Source: Streptomyces fragilis
GTDB taxonomy: Bacteria; Actinomycetota; Actinomycetes; Streptomycetales; Streptomycetaceae
Direction: 5' to 3'
Length of the DNA: 64,000 nucleotides
NCBI RefSeq assembly: GCF_003112515.1
Contig: NZ_BEVZ01000005.1
Coordinates: 124,001-188,000 of the forward strand
The translations under genes and the position numbers were made by a program. The first letter of the stretch is position 1. Each line of letters starts with the position of its first letter. Below, one piece after another: positions 1-8,094 of this stretch. The notes under the pieces were generated by a model that did not search any database, had not been told where the DNA came from, and worked only from the letters and a program-made list of their open reading frames with translations.

Positions 1-96
1 GCCCGAGCGGCGCTCACCCTCCGAGTTGTCCTGACGCACCAGCACGCGGTCGTGCAGCATCCGGATCGGAAGCTTGTCGTGCTCGGTGTCGCTCAC
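1..96 (-). CDS. GroES-like co-chaperonin, N-terminal fragment cut by window edge
   Basis: The reverse strand reads 32 codons from a GTG start, beginning VSDTEHDKLPIRMLHDRVLV, and runs off the window edge. The phrase MLHDRVLV followed by EGERRSG is typical of actinomycete GroES-family proteins, whose small beta barrel caps GroEL. A short polar leader precedes the core, as in actinomycete GroES paralogues. No convincing ribosome binding site is visible before the GTG, so an upstream start or the internal ATG at MLHD remains possible. Family call is from the N-terminus only. Confidence 0.7.
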   Translation of the reverse strand, partial: MSDTEHDKLPIRMLHDRVLVRQDNSEGERRSG

Positions 97-165
97 AGTT
101 CTGTTGACGCTCACGGTCCGAACCTACCTGGCCGGGGCCCCTCGCCTCTCGCGCGGGTGGCGCTC

Positions 166-528
166 TCAGCGGCGGCGCCGGCCGCGCCTGCCGCGCGAGC
201 CGCCGGAGCTCCGGGTGCCGCTGAGCACCAGCAGGCCGACCACGCCGACCGCGACGAGCGCCACCGGCACGATCCGGTCCATCCGCGGCGAGCCGTCCTC
301 GTCGACGAAACGTCCCCGCACCTCGGTCATCGTCCGGTTGACGCTGACGTAGGCCCGTCCGAGGGTCTGGTCGACCTGGCTGCGCGCCTTGGCCTTGGCG
401 TCGTCCACCATCGTCCTGGGGTGCATCCGCACCCCGATCTCCTCGAGCGTCTCCGCCAGCTGAGCGCGGCGGCGCTCGATGTCCGCCTTGATCTGCGCCG
501 GTGTCCTGGTGTCCGGGCTGTCCGCCAC
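166..528 (-). CDS. DUF3618 membrane-anchored protein
   Basis: A 120-residue protein with the DUF3618 signature: an N-terminal amphipathic stretch TPAQIKADIERRRAQLAETL, a middle segment ending in PRMDRIVPVA, one transmembrane helix (VALVAVGVVGLLVLSG) and a very basic Gly/Arg tail. The GTG start is chosen because GGAGG lies 7 bases upstream; longer in-frame extensions lack family resemblance. DUF3618 proteins are small actinobacterial membrane proteins of unknown biochemistry, often near envelope or stress genes, as here beside a peroxiredoxin and a GroES-like gene. Confidence 0.85.
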   Translation of the reverse strand: MADSPDTRTPAQIKADIERRRAQLAETLEEIGVRMHPRTMVDDAKAKARSQVDQTLGRAYVSVNRTMTEVRGRFVDEDGSPRMDRIVPVALVAVGVVGLLVLSGTRSSGGSRGRRGRRRR

Positions 529-705
529 CGTGCCGCCTCCGTGATCGTTTCGCCGTCGGATGTCCGTCGGGCGTACCGTACGTCGTCCTGCGTTCCGTGG
601 TGCTGTGCACCAGTCTGTCAGCTCGGGGGCCGGCCGCACGGGCACGCCCCCCGGTTACGCTCGTACGCGCCCACCCGGTGACGAGTGACCAAGGAGCCCC
701 ACCCG

Positions 706-1173
706 ATGTCCGAGCGACTTCAGCCCGGCGACACCGCCCCCGCCTTCACCCTTCCCGACGCCGACGGGAACGAGGTCTCGCTGGCCGACTACGCGGGCCG
801 CAAGGTCATCGTGTACTTCTACCCCGCCGCGCTTACCCCCGGCTGTACCAAGCAGGCGTGCGACTTCACCGACAACCTCGAGCTGCTCGCCGGCGCGGGC
901 TACGACGTCGTCGGCGTCTCGCCGGACAAGCCGGAGAAGCTGGCGAAGTTCCGCGACAAGGAGTCGCTGAAGGTCACCCTGCTGGCCGACCCGGACAAGA
1001 AGGTCCTGGAGGCGTACGGGGCGTTCGGCGAGAAGAAGCTGTACGGCAAGACGGTCGTCGGGGTCATCCGGTCCACGGTCGTGGTGGACGCCGACGGGAC
1101 CGTCGAGCGGGCGCTGTACAACGTGAAGGCCACCGGGCACGTGGCCAAGATCATCCGCGACCTCGGCGTCTGA
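706..1173 (+). CDS. bcp: Thioredoxin-dependent thiol peroxidase (BCP peroxiredoxin)
   Basis: 155 residues of the AhpC/TSA-Prx fold in the BCP/PrxQ subfamily, which reduces hydrogen and organic peroxides in the cytosol with electrons from thioredoxin. The peroxidatic cysteine is Cys47 in TPGC, and the resolving cysteine is Cys52 five residues later, the atypical 2-Cys arrangement of E. coli BCP. The start is ATG 706 with AAGGAG at 691, nine bases upstream. An in-frame upstream ATG at 685 lacks such a site. It is monocistronic: DUF3618 diverges upstream and the next gene converges. Confidence 0.95.
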   Translation: MSERLQPGDTAPAFTLPDADGNEVSLADYAGRKVIVYFYPAALTPGCTKQACDFTDNLELLAGAGYDVVGVSPDKPEKLAKFRDKESLKVTLLADPDKKVLEAYGAFGEKKLYGKTVVGVIRSTVVVDADGTVERALYNVKATGHVAKIIRDLGV

Positions 1174-1259
1174 GGCGCCGGCAGCCGGGCAGCCCCGGGC
1201 GGCCGGGGGCGGTGATCCGCCCCCGGCCCCTCGGTGGACCCGGGCCGGTGGGGGTCCCG

Positions 1260-1385
1260 GCCCCGCGGAAGGGCGCCGACCGCCGCGGCGGGCTCAGGCC
1301 CCGCGCCGACCGCCGCGCCGGGCTCAGGCCCCGCGCCGGTCGGCGAGCGCGGGCTCAGGCCCCCCGCCGGTCGGCGAGCGCCCAG
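1260..1385. repeat. Imperfect tandem repeat, unit about 30 bp
   Basis: GGCTCAGGCC recurs at 1291, 1321 and 1352, each followed by CCGCGCCG and a CGACCG or CGGTCG variant, giving units of 30 and 31 bp. The array lies between two converging genes and runs into the 3' end of the small membrane gene on the reverse strand, whose stop codon is the TCA inside the last unit. Complementary CGACCG/CGGTCG arms let the transcript fold, so it may act as a terminator. Confidence 0.6.
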
Positions 1386-1663
1386 GAGGCCGCCGCGACG
1401 CCCGCCGACACCGTCAGCACGGACGGCCACGCGCCCAGTCGCCCGGCCAGGGGGTGCGAGCCCGCGAAGGCGGCCAGGTACGCCGTCGTCAGCCCCGCGG
1501 CCACCGGGCCGCCCGCCTGGCGCTTCCACCGGGCCGCCGCCGCGGCGCCGGCCGCGGCCAGCACCACCCCGCCCAGCTCGCGCCGCTTCGTGCCGCGGGC
1601 CACGCCGAACCCGCCGACCAGCCCGGCCGCCGCCACCAGTCCCGTGGGCACCTTCGCCGCCAT
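1355..1663 (-). CDS. Small alanine/glycine-rich membrane protein, unknown function
   Basis: 102 residues with three likely membrane helices: VPTGLVAAAGLVGGFGVA, LGGVVLAAAGAAAAA and the C-terminal WPSVLTVSAGVAAASWAL, separated by basic loops (RGTKRREL, RWKRQAG). ATG 1663 is preferred over the adjacent GTG because AGGAG is seven bases upstream of it. The general layout resembles short DUF4235-like actinobacterial membrane proteins, but I cannot assign a family. The 3' end is embedded in a tandem repeat. Confidence 0.6.
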   Translation of the reverse strand: MAAKVPTGLVAAAGLVGGFGVARGTKRRELGGVVLAAAGAAAAARWKRQAGGPVAAGLTTAYLAAFAGSHPLAGRLGAWPSVLTVSAGVAAASWALADRRGA

Positions 1664-1779
1664 CACGTCCTCCTCGCCTCGCCTTGCCGCGCCTTGTCGT
1701 GCCGCGCCGCGCCTCGCACGGACGGATCTCTCCCGCCCATCCTGTCACCGGCGGCCCAGGACCTCGCAGGACACCCGAA

Positions 1780-1821
1780 GTTGAGTCCAGGCTTGTCAAT
1801 TTTCCGGACCGGAGCTATATA
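1780..1821 (+). promoter_or_regulatory. Heat-shock promoter with HAIR-like HspR site upstream of Hsp20
   Basis: TTGTCA (1793-1798) and TATATA (1816-1821) are separated by 17 bp, a near-consensus housekeeping sigma promoter and unusually A+T rich for this genome. Overlapping the -35 is GTTGAGT-N7-TGTCAAT (1780-1800). This matches the HspR-associated inverted repeat CTTGAGT-N7-ACTCAAG at 6 of 7 positions on the left and in the TCAA core on the right, with the correct 7-bp spacer. Control by HspR is inferred. Confidence 0.65.
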
Positions 1822-1872
1822 AGAAGACATCAGGGCATCGCACCCAGGAACCGCACGAAGGGAGTGACCGTG

Positions 1873-2310
1873 ATGCTCATGCGCACCGATCCGTTCCGCG
1901 AGTTCGACCGCCTCACCCAGCAGGTCCTCGGGAACACGGGAGTGCTGAACCGGCCGGTCGCCATGCAGATGGACGCCTACCGCGTGGGCGACGACCTGGT
2001 CGTCCAGGTGGACCTCCCCGGGGTGGACCCGGAGACCGTCGACCTCGACGTCGAGCGCAACGTCCTCTCCATCCGCGCCGAGCGGCGCAGCCCCGCCCCG
2101 GAGGACGCCGAAGTGATCGTCGCCGAGCGCCAGTCCGGCACGTTCAGCAGGCAGCTCTTCCTCGGCGACACGCTGGACACCGAGCGGATCGACGCCTCCT
2201 ACGACGCGGGCGTCCTCACGCTGCGCATCCCGGTGGCCGACCACGCCAAGCCGCGGAAGATCCGCATCAGCGGAGGCGACGGCGGCGGCCGCAAGGCCAT
2301 CAGCCGCTGA
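1873..2310 (+). CDS. Hsp20/alpha-crystallin small heat-shock protein
   Basis: 145 residues, the usual length for actinomycete Hsp18/Hsp20. The N-terminus MLMRTDPFREFDRLTQQV is the family hallmark. The alpha-crystallin domain spans roughly residues 35-130 (DDLVVQVDLPGVDPETVDLD, then VERNVLSIRAERR), ending in the conserved A-x-x-x-G-V-L-T-L-R-I-P strand. It is an ATP-independent holdase for unfolding cytosolic proteins. AAGGGAG lies eight bases before ATG 1873; GTG 1870 and ATG 1879 are alternatives. It has its own HAIR-like promoter, so heat induction is likely. Confidence 0.93.
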   Translation: MLMRTDPFREFDRLTQQVLGNTGVLNRPVAMQMDAYRVGDDLVVQVDLPGVDPETVDLDVERNVLSIRAERRSPAPEDAEVIVAERQSGTFSRQLFLGDTLDTERIDASYDAGVLTLRIPVADHAKPRKIRISGGDGGGRKAISR

Positions 2311-2462
2311 CCGCCCGCGGTGCCGCCGCCGTCACGCCATGCACACGGTGTGAACGGAGGTGTACGTGCCGCGAAGGCGGGCATACGAGCCGCAGCACCG
2401 GGCCGGGACAGGCCGCCCCGGCCCGGCAGTCATCTGACGGGAGCTGAAGAGGAGCAGTCCCC

Positions 2463-2969
2463 TTGACCATTCCCATGATCTCGAGCGACGCCACCACCGA
2501 CGCCGCCACCGCACCCGCCGCCGTCAGCACCGCTCCCGTTCCCGAGCCCCGCCAGGAGCCGGCGACCGGAACGTCCTGGGACGACCTGGTCGCCAAGGTC
2601 CGCGAGGCCGGGCTCTACCCGACCGTGGAGCAGGCCGAGCGGGTCACCCGCGCCGTGCTCGCGGCGCTGGGAGAGCACGTCGTCGGTGACGAGCGGGTCG
2701 ACCTGGCGCGGGCGCTGCCCGAGGAGGCGGCGCGCATCGTCGCCGCCCAGGTTCCCGCCCACCACGTCCCGGCCGCCGCGGAGTTCGTCAACGAGCTGTC
2801 CCGCCGGCTGCCGAACGCCACGCACGCCACGGCGCGTTGGGACACCACGTCGGTCCTCGGGGTGCTCCCCGAGCTGATCGGCGACGACCTGACGCACCGG
2901 CTCCTCGCCCAGCTCCCGTCCGGCTACGCCCTGCTGTTCGGCCAGGCGGAGCTCGTCCGCGCCGCCTGA
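2463..2969 (+). CDS. DUF2267 domain protein
   Basis: 168 residues. After a Thr/Ala-rich leader, residues about 40-160 form a DUF2267 all-helical domain: SWDDLVAKVREAGLYPTVEQ, RVTRAVLAALGE, DLARALPEEA, AAEFVNELSRRL, LPELIGDDLTHRLLAQLP. DUF2267 proteins are small cytosolic proteins of unknown activity, often beside stress genes, here 150 bp after Hsp20. A TTG start at 2463 is chosen because GGAG lies eight bases upstream; ATG 2475 is the alternative. A strong hairpin follows the stop codon. Confidence 0.85.
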   Translation: MTIPMISSDATTDAATAPAAVSTAPVPEPRQEPATGTSWDDLVAKVREAGLYPTVEQAERVTRAVLAALGEHVVGDERVDLARALPEEAARIVAAQVPAHHVPAAAEFVNELSRRLPNATHATARWDTTSVLGVLPELIGDDLTHRLLAQLPSGYALLFGQAELVRAA

Positions 2970-2984
2970 CGGTCCTCGCCGTGC

Positions 2985-3015
2985 CCGGGAGCCGCGTGGA
3001 CGGCCAGGCTCCCGG
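2985..3015. terminator. Bidirectional hairpin between converging genes
   Basis: CCGGGAGCC (2985-2993) pairs perfectly with GGCTCCCGG (3007-3015) around a 13-nt loop. It lies between the stops of the DUF2267 gene and the TerD-like gene. There is no T-tract, as is common for actinomycete terminators. Confidence 0.65.
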
Positions 3016-3018
3016 CTC

Positions 3019-3714
3019 CTAGGCGAACCGGTAGTCCCGGGCCAGCACCCGCCGGTACGAGGTGCGCCACCTGGCCCGGTACCACCGGACCTCCCGTCGC
3101 AGTTCCGGCCCGCCCGGGCCGGGGACCAGCAGCGCCACCGCGCAGGCCCCGGCGGGGGCGGGCGCGCAGTCGAGCGGGACGCGCCAGGTGCGGTCCGGGC
3201 CCGCGGTGAAGACCGCCTCGGCGCCGGGTCCGCGGAAGTCGGCTGCGCCCTGGGCGACGTCGGCGTAGAAGAGCAGCCGCTCGAAGCGGTCCGCCCGGCC
3301 GAGTGCGACGTCGACGGCGGTGCCGTCGTCGGTGAGGGCGACGAACGGCCAGGCGTCGAGGGACCCCGAGGCCCCCGCCGCGCCCGCGACGCGGTCCCCG
3401 CCTGCCCGGGACGGCGGACGCACCACGCCGGTGCGGCCGTCGCGGGTGCGCACCAGGCAGCCGGGGGCCACTCCGGCGCCCGCCAGCCGGTCGGCGGGGC
3501 GCAAGGTCATGCGCAGCACGCCCCGGGCCCCGGTGCGGGCGGTCGGGGCCGTCCCGGTGAGCGTCACGGGTCCGCTGCCGGCGGCCTTGAACAGGGCCGG
3601 AGTCAGCCGGATGGCCTTGCGCGGCGCGCGCCTGTCTGCTCCGTCCATGCCTCCCCCGGACAACCCTGGCCGGTCCCCCGGGGACCGGCCTGCCTCACCT
3701 GTGGTGTCCATCAT
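3019..3714 (-). CDS. TerD-family (tellurium/stress response-like) protein
   Basis: 231 residues. From about residue 95 the protein follows the TerD/TerZ calcium-binding fold: GCLVRTRDGRTGVVRP corresponds to the DLGCLYEL-DGxxGVVQ strand, followed by WPFVALTDDGTAVDV, ERLLFYADV, AVFTAGPDRTWRVPLD and ELRREVRWYRARW near the C-terminus. The canonical acidic calcium loop of TerD is poorly conserved, so it may be a divergent member. Start ATG 3714 is tentative; an internal ATG at MDGADRR is possible. Family function is poorly defined (stress, tellurite and phage tolerance in other bacteria). Confidence 0.7.
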   Translation of the reverse strand: MMDTTGEAGRSPGDRPGLSGGGMDGADRRAPRKAIRLTPALFKAAGSGPVTLTGTAPTARTGARGVLRMTLRPADRLAGAGVAPGCLVRTRDGRTGVVRPPSRAGGDRVAGAAGASGSLDAWPFVALTDDGTAVDVALGRADRFERLLFYADVAQGAADFRGPGAEAVFTAGPDRTWRVPLDCAPAPAGACAVALLVPGPGGPELRREVRWYRARWRTSYRRVLARDYRFA

Positions 3715-3917
3715 GCCTTCCGGCTCCCGCCGCGCGTACGCGGGTGCCGCGGCGGGAGCGCGGGGTGCGGGGGGCGTGCGCGCCGGACGGGCCGGGTCGG
3801 ACGGTCGGGCCGGGACGGTCGGCGGTCGGCGGGCGGTCAGGCGGGCGGTCAGCAGGGCGTTCGGGCCGGCCGGGCGGTGCGGGACGTGCGGTCGGCCGGC
3901 CGGAGCGTCCGGCCGGG

Positions 3918-4409
3918 TCAGCCGAGGAGCCGGTCCATCTGTTCGGCGGCCTCCCGCATGCCCTCGGCCATGCCCATGTCGGACATCTGGTGCATCTCCT
4001 GCTCGTTGCGGAACGTCGAGGAGAGCTCCATGCGGGTGCCGGAACCGGCCGTTCCGCGCCGGGTGAGGCTGACCCGCATGCCGATCCGCGGCGAGTCGGG
4101 GAGCGGCTCGCCGTGGTCGTCGGCGAACCCGTCGGTGAACTCCAGGCGGGTCGGCGGCGCCACCGAGTCGACCTTCCACCAGCCGTGCGGCTGGTCCCCC
4201 TCGGGGCCGGTCATGTGGTAGCCGACCGTCCCGCCGGGGTTGAGGTCGAACTCGTCCACGGTGGCCGGGTAGGACGGCGGGCCCCACCACCGCTCCAGCT
4301 TCCGCGGGTCGGCCCACAGCTGCCACACCCGCTCCACGGGGGCGTCGAAATCGGCGGCCAGGGTCAGCTCGAGCTGGTCGAAGTCCTCGTTGACGCTGGT
4401 GACGGTCAT
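3918..4409 (-). CDS. SRPBCC/AHSA1-like polyketide-cyclase-fold protein
   Basis: 163 residues. The N-terminal half shows the AHSA1 signature: DAPVERVWQLWADPRKLERWWGPPSYPATV, then PGGTVGYHMTGPEGDQPHGWWKV. The helix-grip fold forms a hydrophobic pocket; members are often called activator-of-Hsp90-like, though bacterial ones mostly have no proven role. The C-terminus EGMREAAEQMDRLL is the long alpha helix closing the cavity. The start at MTVTS is supported by GAAGGA nine bases upstream. Confidence 0.88.
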   Translation of the reverse strand: MTVTSVNEDFDQLELTLAADFDAPVERVWQLWADPRKLERWWGPPSYPATVDEFDLNPGGTVGYHMTGPEGDQPHGWWKVDSVAPPTRLEFTDGFADDHGEPLPDSPRIGMRVSLTRRGTAGSGTRMELSSTFRNEQEMHQMSDMGMAEGMREAAEQMDRLLG

Positions 4410-4503
4410 GATTCCCAGTCCTTCGGCGCGGGACGCGGACAGAGGTGCTCCTCCCAGCAAAACCCCGTGCCCACGCCCCCGCCACTCGATCACCGGCCCG
4501 GCG

Positions 4504-5448
4504 TCAGCCCCGTCCGGCGGCCCGCCCGTGCCGCTCCGGCGGGCCGTCGATCTCGTCGCGCACGAAGTCGCGGAGCCAGGCCCGGAACTCCGGCCCCAGG
4601 TCCTCGCGCTCGCTGGCGAGCCGCACGATGGCGCGCAGGTAGTCGCCCCGGTCGCCGGTGTCGTAGCGGCGGCCGGAGAAGACGACGCCGTGCACGGGAC
4701 CGCACGCCTTCTCGTCCGCGGCCTGCATCTGCAGGGCGTCGGTCAGCTGGATCTCGCCGCCGCGGCCGGGCTCGGTGCGGCGCAGCACGCCGAAGATGCC
4801 CGGGTGCAGGACGTAGCGGCCGATGACCGCGTAGTTCGACGGGGCGTCACCCGGCGCCGGCTTCTCGACCAGGCCGGTCACCCGGACGACGTCGCCGTCC
4901 TCGGTGGCCTGCACGGCGGCGCACCCGTAGAGGTGGCTCTGCGAGGGGTCCACCTCCATCAGCGCGACCACGCTGCCGCCGTGGCGGGCCTGCACGTCGA
5001 TCATGCGGGAGAGCAGCGGGTCGCGCGGGTCGATCAGGTCGTCACCGAGGAGGACCGCGAACGGCTCGTCGCCGACGTGCGGGGCGGCGCAGAGCACCGC
5101 GTGGCCGAGGCCCCGGGGGTCGCCCTGACGGACGTAGTGGATGGCCGCCAGGTCGGTGGACTCCCGCACCCGGGCGAGCCGGCCGGCGTCGCCCTTGCGT
5201 TCCAGGGCCGACTCCAGTTCGTAGTTGCGGTCGAAGTGGTCCTCCAGCGGGCGCTTGTTGCGGCCCGTGATCATGAGGACGTCGTCGAGCCCGGCGGAGA
5301 CGGCCTCCTCGACCACGTACTGGATGGCCGGCTTGTCGACGACCGGGAGCATCTCCTTGGGCGTCGCCTTGGTGGCCGGCAGGAACCGCGTGCCGAGCCC
5401 GGCCGCGGGAATGACCGCCTTGGTGATGGCGGACCTCATGGATGTCAT
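4504..5448 (-). CDS. galU: UTP-glucose-1-phosphate uridylyltransferase
   Basis: 314 residues of the GT-A nucleotidyltransferase fold, making UDP-glucose from UTP and glucose-1-phosphate in the cytosol. Residues 10-45 contain the nucleotide-binding signature AVIPAAGLGTRFLPATKA followed by PKEMLPVVDKP. GLDDVLMITGRNKRPLEDHFD, VRQGDPRGLGHAVLCA and EKPAPGDAPSNYAVIGRYVL are classic GalU blocks. Two in-frame ATGs (5448, 5439) are close together; the first is used. It lies about 100 bp downstream of the glycosyltransferase/CDP-glycerol polymerase gene on the same strand, consistent with sugar-nucleotide supply for a cell-wall polymer. Confidence 0.95.
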   Translation of the reverse strand: MTSMRSAITKAVIPAAGLGTRFLPATKATPKEMLPVVDKPAIQYVVEEAVSAGLDDVLMITGRNKRPLEDHFDRNYELESALERKGDAGRLARVRESTDLAAIHYVRQGDPRGLGHAVLCAAPHVGDEPFAVLLGDDLIDPRDPLLSRMIDVQARHGGSVVALMEVDPSQSHLYGCAAVQATEDGDVVRVTGLVEKPAPGDAPSNYAVIGRYVLHPGIFGVLRRTEPGRGGEIQLTDALQMQAADEKACGPVHGVVFSGRRYDTGDRGDYLRAIVRLASEREDLGPEFRAWLRDFVRDEIDGPPERHGRAAGRG

Positions 5449-5550
5449 GGGTGCGGTGGGTCCTCGGTGAGTGGGGAGCCGCCCCCCGTTGCGGGTGCCC
5501 GCGGTGGACGGGGGAGCGGACGGACGGCGGGACGGACGACGGGCCGGCCC

Positions 5551-7878
5551 TCAGGCGGTGGCGCTCCGGTCGGCGGGGACCAGGTCCTCGCCGCCGGTGG
5601 ACTGACGCGGGATGACGGGGAGGGCGGCGGCGTCCGGGGCCGGTGCCGGGGTGCGCTCGGCGAGGGGAAGGACCGCCGGGGCCGCCTCCTGGCCGAGGAA
5701 CACCTTCCGCACCACCCGCTCGGCGGCGTTGCCGTCGTCGAACTGGACGAACCGCTCCCGGAAGGCGGCCCGCAGCGCCGCGGCCCGCTCGCCCTTCCAG
5801 GCGCCGGAACGCAGCACCTCGATCAGTTCGTCCTCACTGGTCGCCGTGGCGCCCGGCGTCTCGCCCGGCCGCTGCGACAGCAGGTCGAAGTACACGCCGC
5901 GCGCCTTCGCGTAGACCTCCCAGTCGTCGACGTAGGAGATGATCGGCCGGTCCAGGCAGGCGTAGTCGAACATGATCGACGAGTAGTCGGTGATCAGGGC
6001 GTCGGCCGCCAGGCAGAGGTCCTCCACCACCGGGTACGCCGAGACGTCCTTGATCAGCCCGCGGTCCTGGAGCTGCTGCAGCCGCGGGTCCCGGCCGTAG
6101 AAGTAGTGGGTGCGCACCAGGACGACGTGGTCCTCGCCGAGCTCGCGGGTGAGGCGTTCGAGGTCCAGCCGGGGCACGAAGCCCTTCTGGTAGTCGCGGA
6201 CCGTCGGGCAGTACAGGATCGCCGTGCGGCCCTCCTCGATGCCCAGTTCGGCGCGGATCCGGGCGACGTCGGCGGCCGTGGAGCGGAAGTAGACGTCGTT
6301 GCGCGGGTAGCCGCTGTCCACGTTCTCGAAGGAGCAGGGGTAGACCCGCTCCCAGATCTCCGTGGAGTGCCGGTTGGAGCTCAGGCTCCAGTCCCAGCGG
6401 TCGCAGCGCTCCAGCATCTTGCCGAAGCTCATGTTCTTCGCGGCGGCCGGGAAGCGCTGCTGGTCGATGCCCATCTGCTTCAGCGGGGTGCCGTGGTGGG
6501 TCTGCAGGTGCACCTGACCGGGCCGCTTGACGATCTCGTCGGGGAAGTTGACGTTGTTGACGAGGTACTTGGCCCGGGCCATGACCTCCCAGTAGCGCGG
6601 CGAGCGGGCCACCACGAAGTCCACCCCCTCCGGCACGGTGTGCTCGGCGCCGGCGCGTATCACCCACACGCCGCGCAGGTGGGGCGCGAGCTCCCGCGCC
6701 TTCTCGTGAATCGCCTTGGGGTTGCAGCTGACGCCGCGGTTCCAGTAGGCGCTGTAGACCACGAGGTTCTCGTCGATCGGCCGGCGCAGGTGCATCCGGT
6801 ACAGCTGGTCGTACGCCTTGCGGCCCAGGCCGACGCGGGCCTTGGCGGCCCGCTTGCGCAGGTGGTTGCGGGCGTCGGCGACGGTCCGGGCGGCCACCAG
6901 CGCCGGGTAGGAACCGCGTGCCAGCAGGTCGAAGCGCACGCCGAGGGACCCCTGCGGCCTGACGTAGCCGGCCGGCTTGAAGCGGTGGAAGTGCGCGGAG
7001 GCCCGCCGGAAGAACTCGGCCCGGTCCCGCGGGTGGATGCGCTCCTCGCGGAAGAGGAGGAACAGGTAGTGGTCGATCACCCGCTCGAAGATCAGCGGGC
7101 GCACCGGGTCCAGGTGCGGGCGCTCGTCGAGGAAGGCGAACAGCCGCTCGTACTGCTCGAAGACGGCGAAGTGCTGACGGCCCGGCGTGCGCAGCGAGTT
7201 GCCCTTGCGGCGCTGCCGGTACTCCACGCACACCTGCGGCAGGCAGGCGATCCGCTCGGCGCTCAGCATGGTCCGGTAGACCATGAGGGCGTCCTCGTAG
7301 ATGCCGTCGGTGAAGGAGAACCCGCCCTCGAGGTAGAACTCCCGGCGGTAGAGCCGGTTCCACACCACGGTGAACATGGTGAGGAACTGGGGCCGTTCCA
7401 GGGCGGTGAAGACGTCGGGCCCGGCCTCGGCGAGCATCTCGCGGGCGGCGCTGCCCTGCACCCGGTTCCACCAGTAGGTGCGGACGTGGTCGACCAGCAG
7501 GATGTCCGGGTCGGCGGTCTGCTCCAGCCGCTCGGCGACCGCCGCGAGGGCGCCGTCGGCCAGGGTGTCGTCGCTGTCCAGGAAGAAGATGTAGTCGCCC
7601 CGGGCCTGACGGACGCCCAGGTCACGGGCCTTGCCGATGCCCTGGTTCTCCTCCAGGTGCAGGGGCCGCACCCGGCTGTCGCGGGCCGCGTACTCGTCCA
7701 GGATCAGGCCGCAGGAGTCCGGTGAACGGTCGTCGACGGCGATGATCTCGAAGTCGGTGAACGACTGCCCGAGTACCGAGTCCAGGCAGGCGCGGAGATA
7801 CCCCTGCACCCGGTACACGGGTATGACGAGGCTGATGCGCGGGCTGTTCGGGGTCGTGCCTGTCTGGCCGAGGCTCAT
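5551..7878 (-). CDS. Bifunctional GT2 glycosyltransferase / CDP-glycerol glycerophosphotransferase (TagF-like)
   Basis: 775 residues in two modules. Residues about 14-260 are a GT2 (GT-A) domain: ISLVIPVYRVQGYLRACLDS, IIAVDDRSPDS, and the DxD-type DYIFFLDSDDTLADG. Residues about 400-740 are a CDP-glycerol:poly(glycerophosphate) transferase: HHGTPLKQMG near residue 463 and LITDYSSIMFDYACLDRP near residue 629. Such fusions build teichoic-acid-like or other phosphopolyol wall polymers at the inner membrane face. Start ATG 7878 has AGGAAG six bases upstream. Ends about 100 bp before galU. Confidence 0.9.
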   Translation of the reverse strand: MSLGQTGTTPNSPRISLVIPVYRVQGYLRACLDSVLGQSFTDFEIIAVDDRSPDSCGLILDEYAARDSRVRPLHLEENQGIGKARDLGVRQARGDYIFFLDSDDTLADGALAAVAERLEQTADPDILLVDHVRTYWWNRVQGSAAREMLAEAGPDVFTALERPQFLTMFTVVWNRLYRREFYLEGGFSFTDGIYEDALMVYRTMLSAERIACLPQVCVEYRQRRKGNSLRTPGRQHFAVFEQYERLFAFLDERPHLDPVRPLIFERVIDHYLFLLFREERIHPRDRAEFFRRASAHFHRFKPAGYVRPQGSLGVRFDLLARGSYPALVAARTVADARNHLRKRAAKARVGLGRKAYDQLYRMHLRRPIDENLVVYSAYWNRGVSCNPKAIHEKARELAPHLRGVWVIRAGAEHTVPEGVDFVVARSPRYWEVMARAKYLVNNVNFPDEIVKRPGQVHLQTHHGTPLKQMGIDQQRFPAAAKNMSFGKMLERCDRWDWSLSSNRHSTEIWERVYPCSFENVDSGYPRNDVYFRSTAADVARIRAELGIEEGRTAILYCPTVRDYQKGFVPRLDLERLTRELGEDHVVLVRTHYFYGRDPRLQQLQDRGLIKDVSAYPVVEDLCLAADALITDYSSIMFDYACLDRPIISYVDDWEVYAKARGVYFDLLSQRPGETPGATATSEDELIEVLRSGAWKGERAAALRAAFRERFVQFDDGNAAERVVRKVFLGQEAAPAVLPLAERTPAPAPDAAALPVIPRQSTGGEDLVPADRSATA

Positions 7879-8094
7879 GCGGGTCTTCCTGGGGTCGAAG
7901 TGCTGGTGGTCCCTGCCCCGGGCGCCCGGCGGGGCAAGGAGGGTCCGAGGCACACGACGTCCCCCGGACAGGCGCATTTCCGGTCCTACGTGAACAGATC
8001 GCTGACCCTGGGTGAACGTTGTACGCACTTCGCGGATGTGACGCAGGCCACCACGGCGGCCGGCGGCGGGGCCGTGACGGACCCGCTTCCGGCC

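Noticed and set aside
4390..7725. A 1111-codon open frame on the forward strand
   Set aside because: It lies antisense to galU and the GT2/TagF gene, has no domain resemblance and is explained by high third-position G+C keeping opposite frames open.
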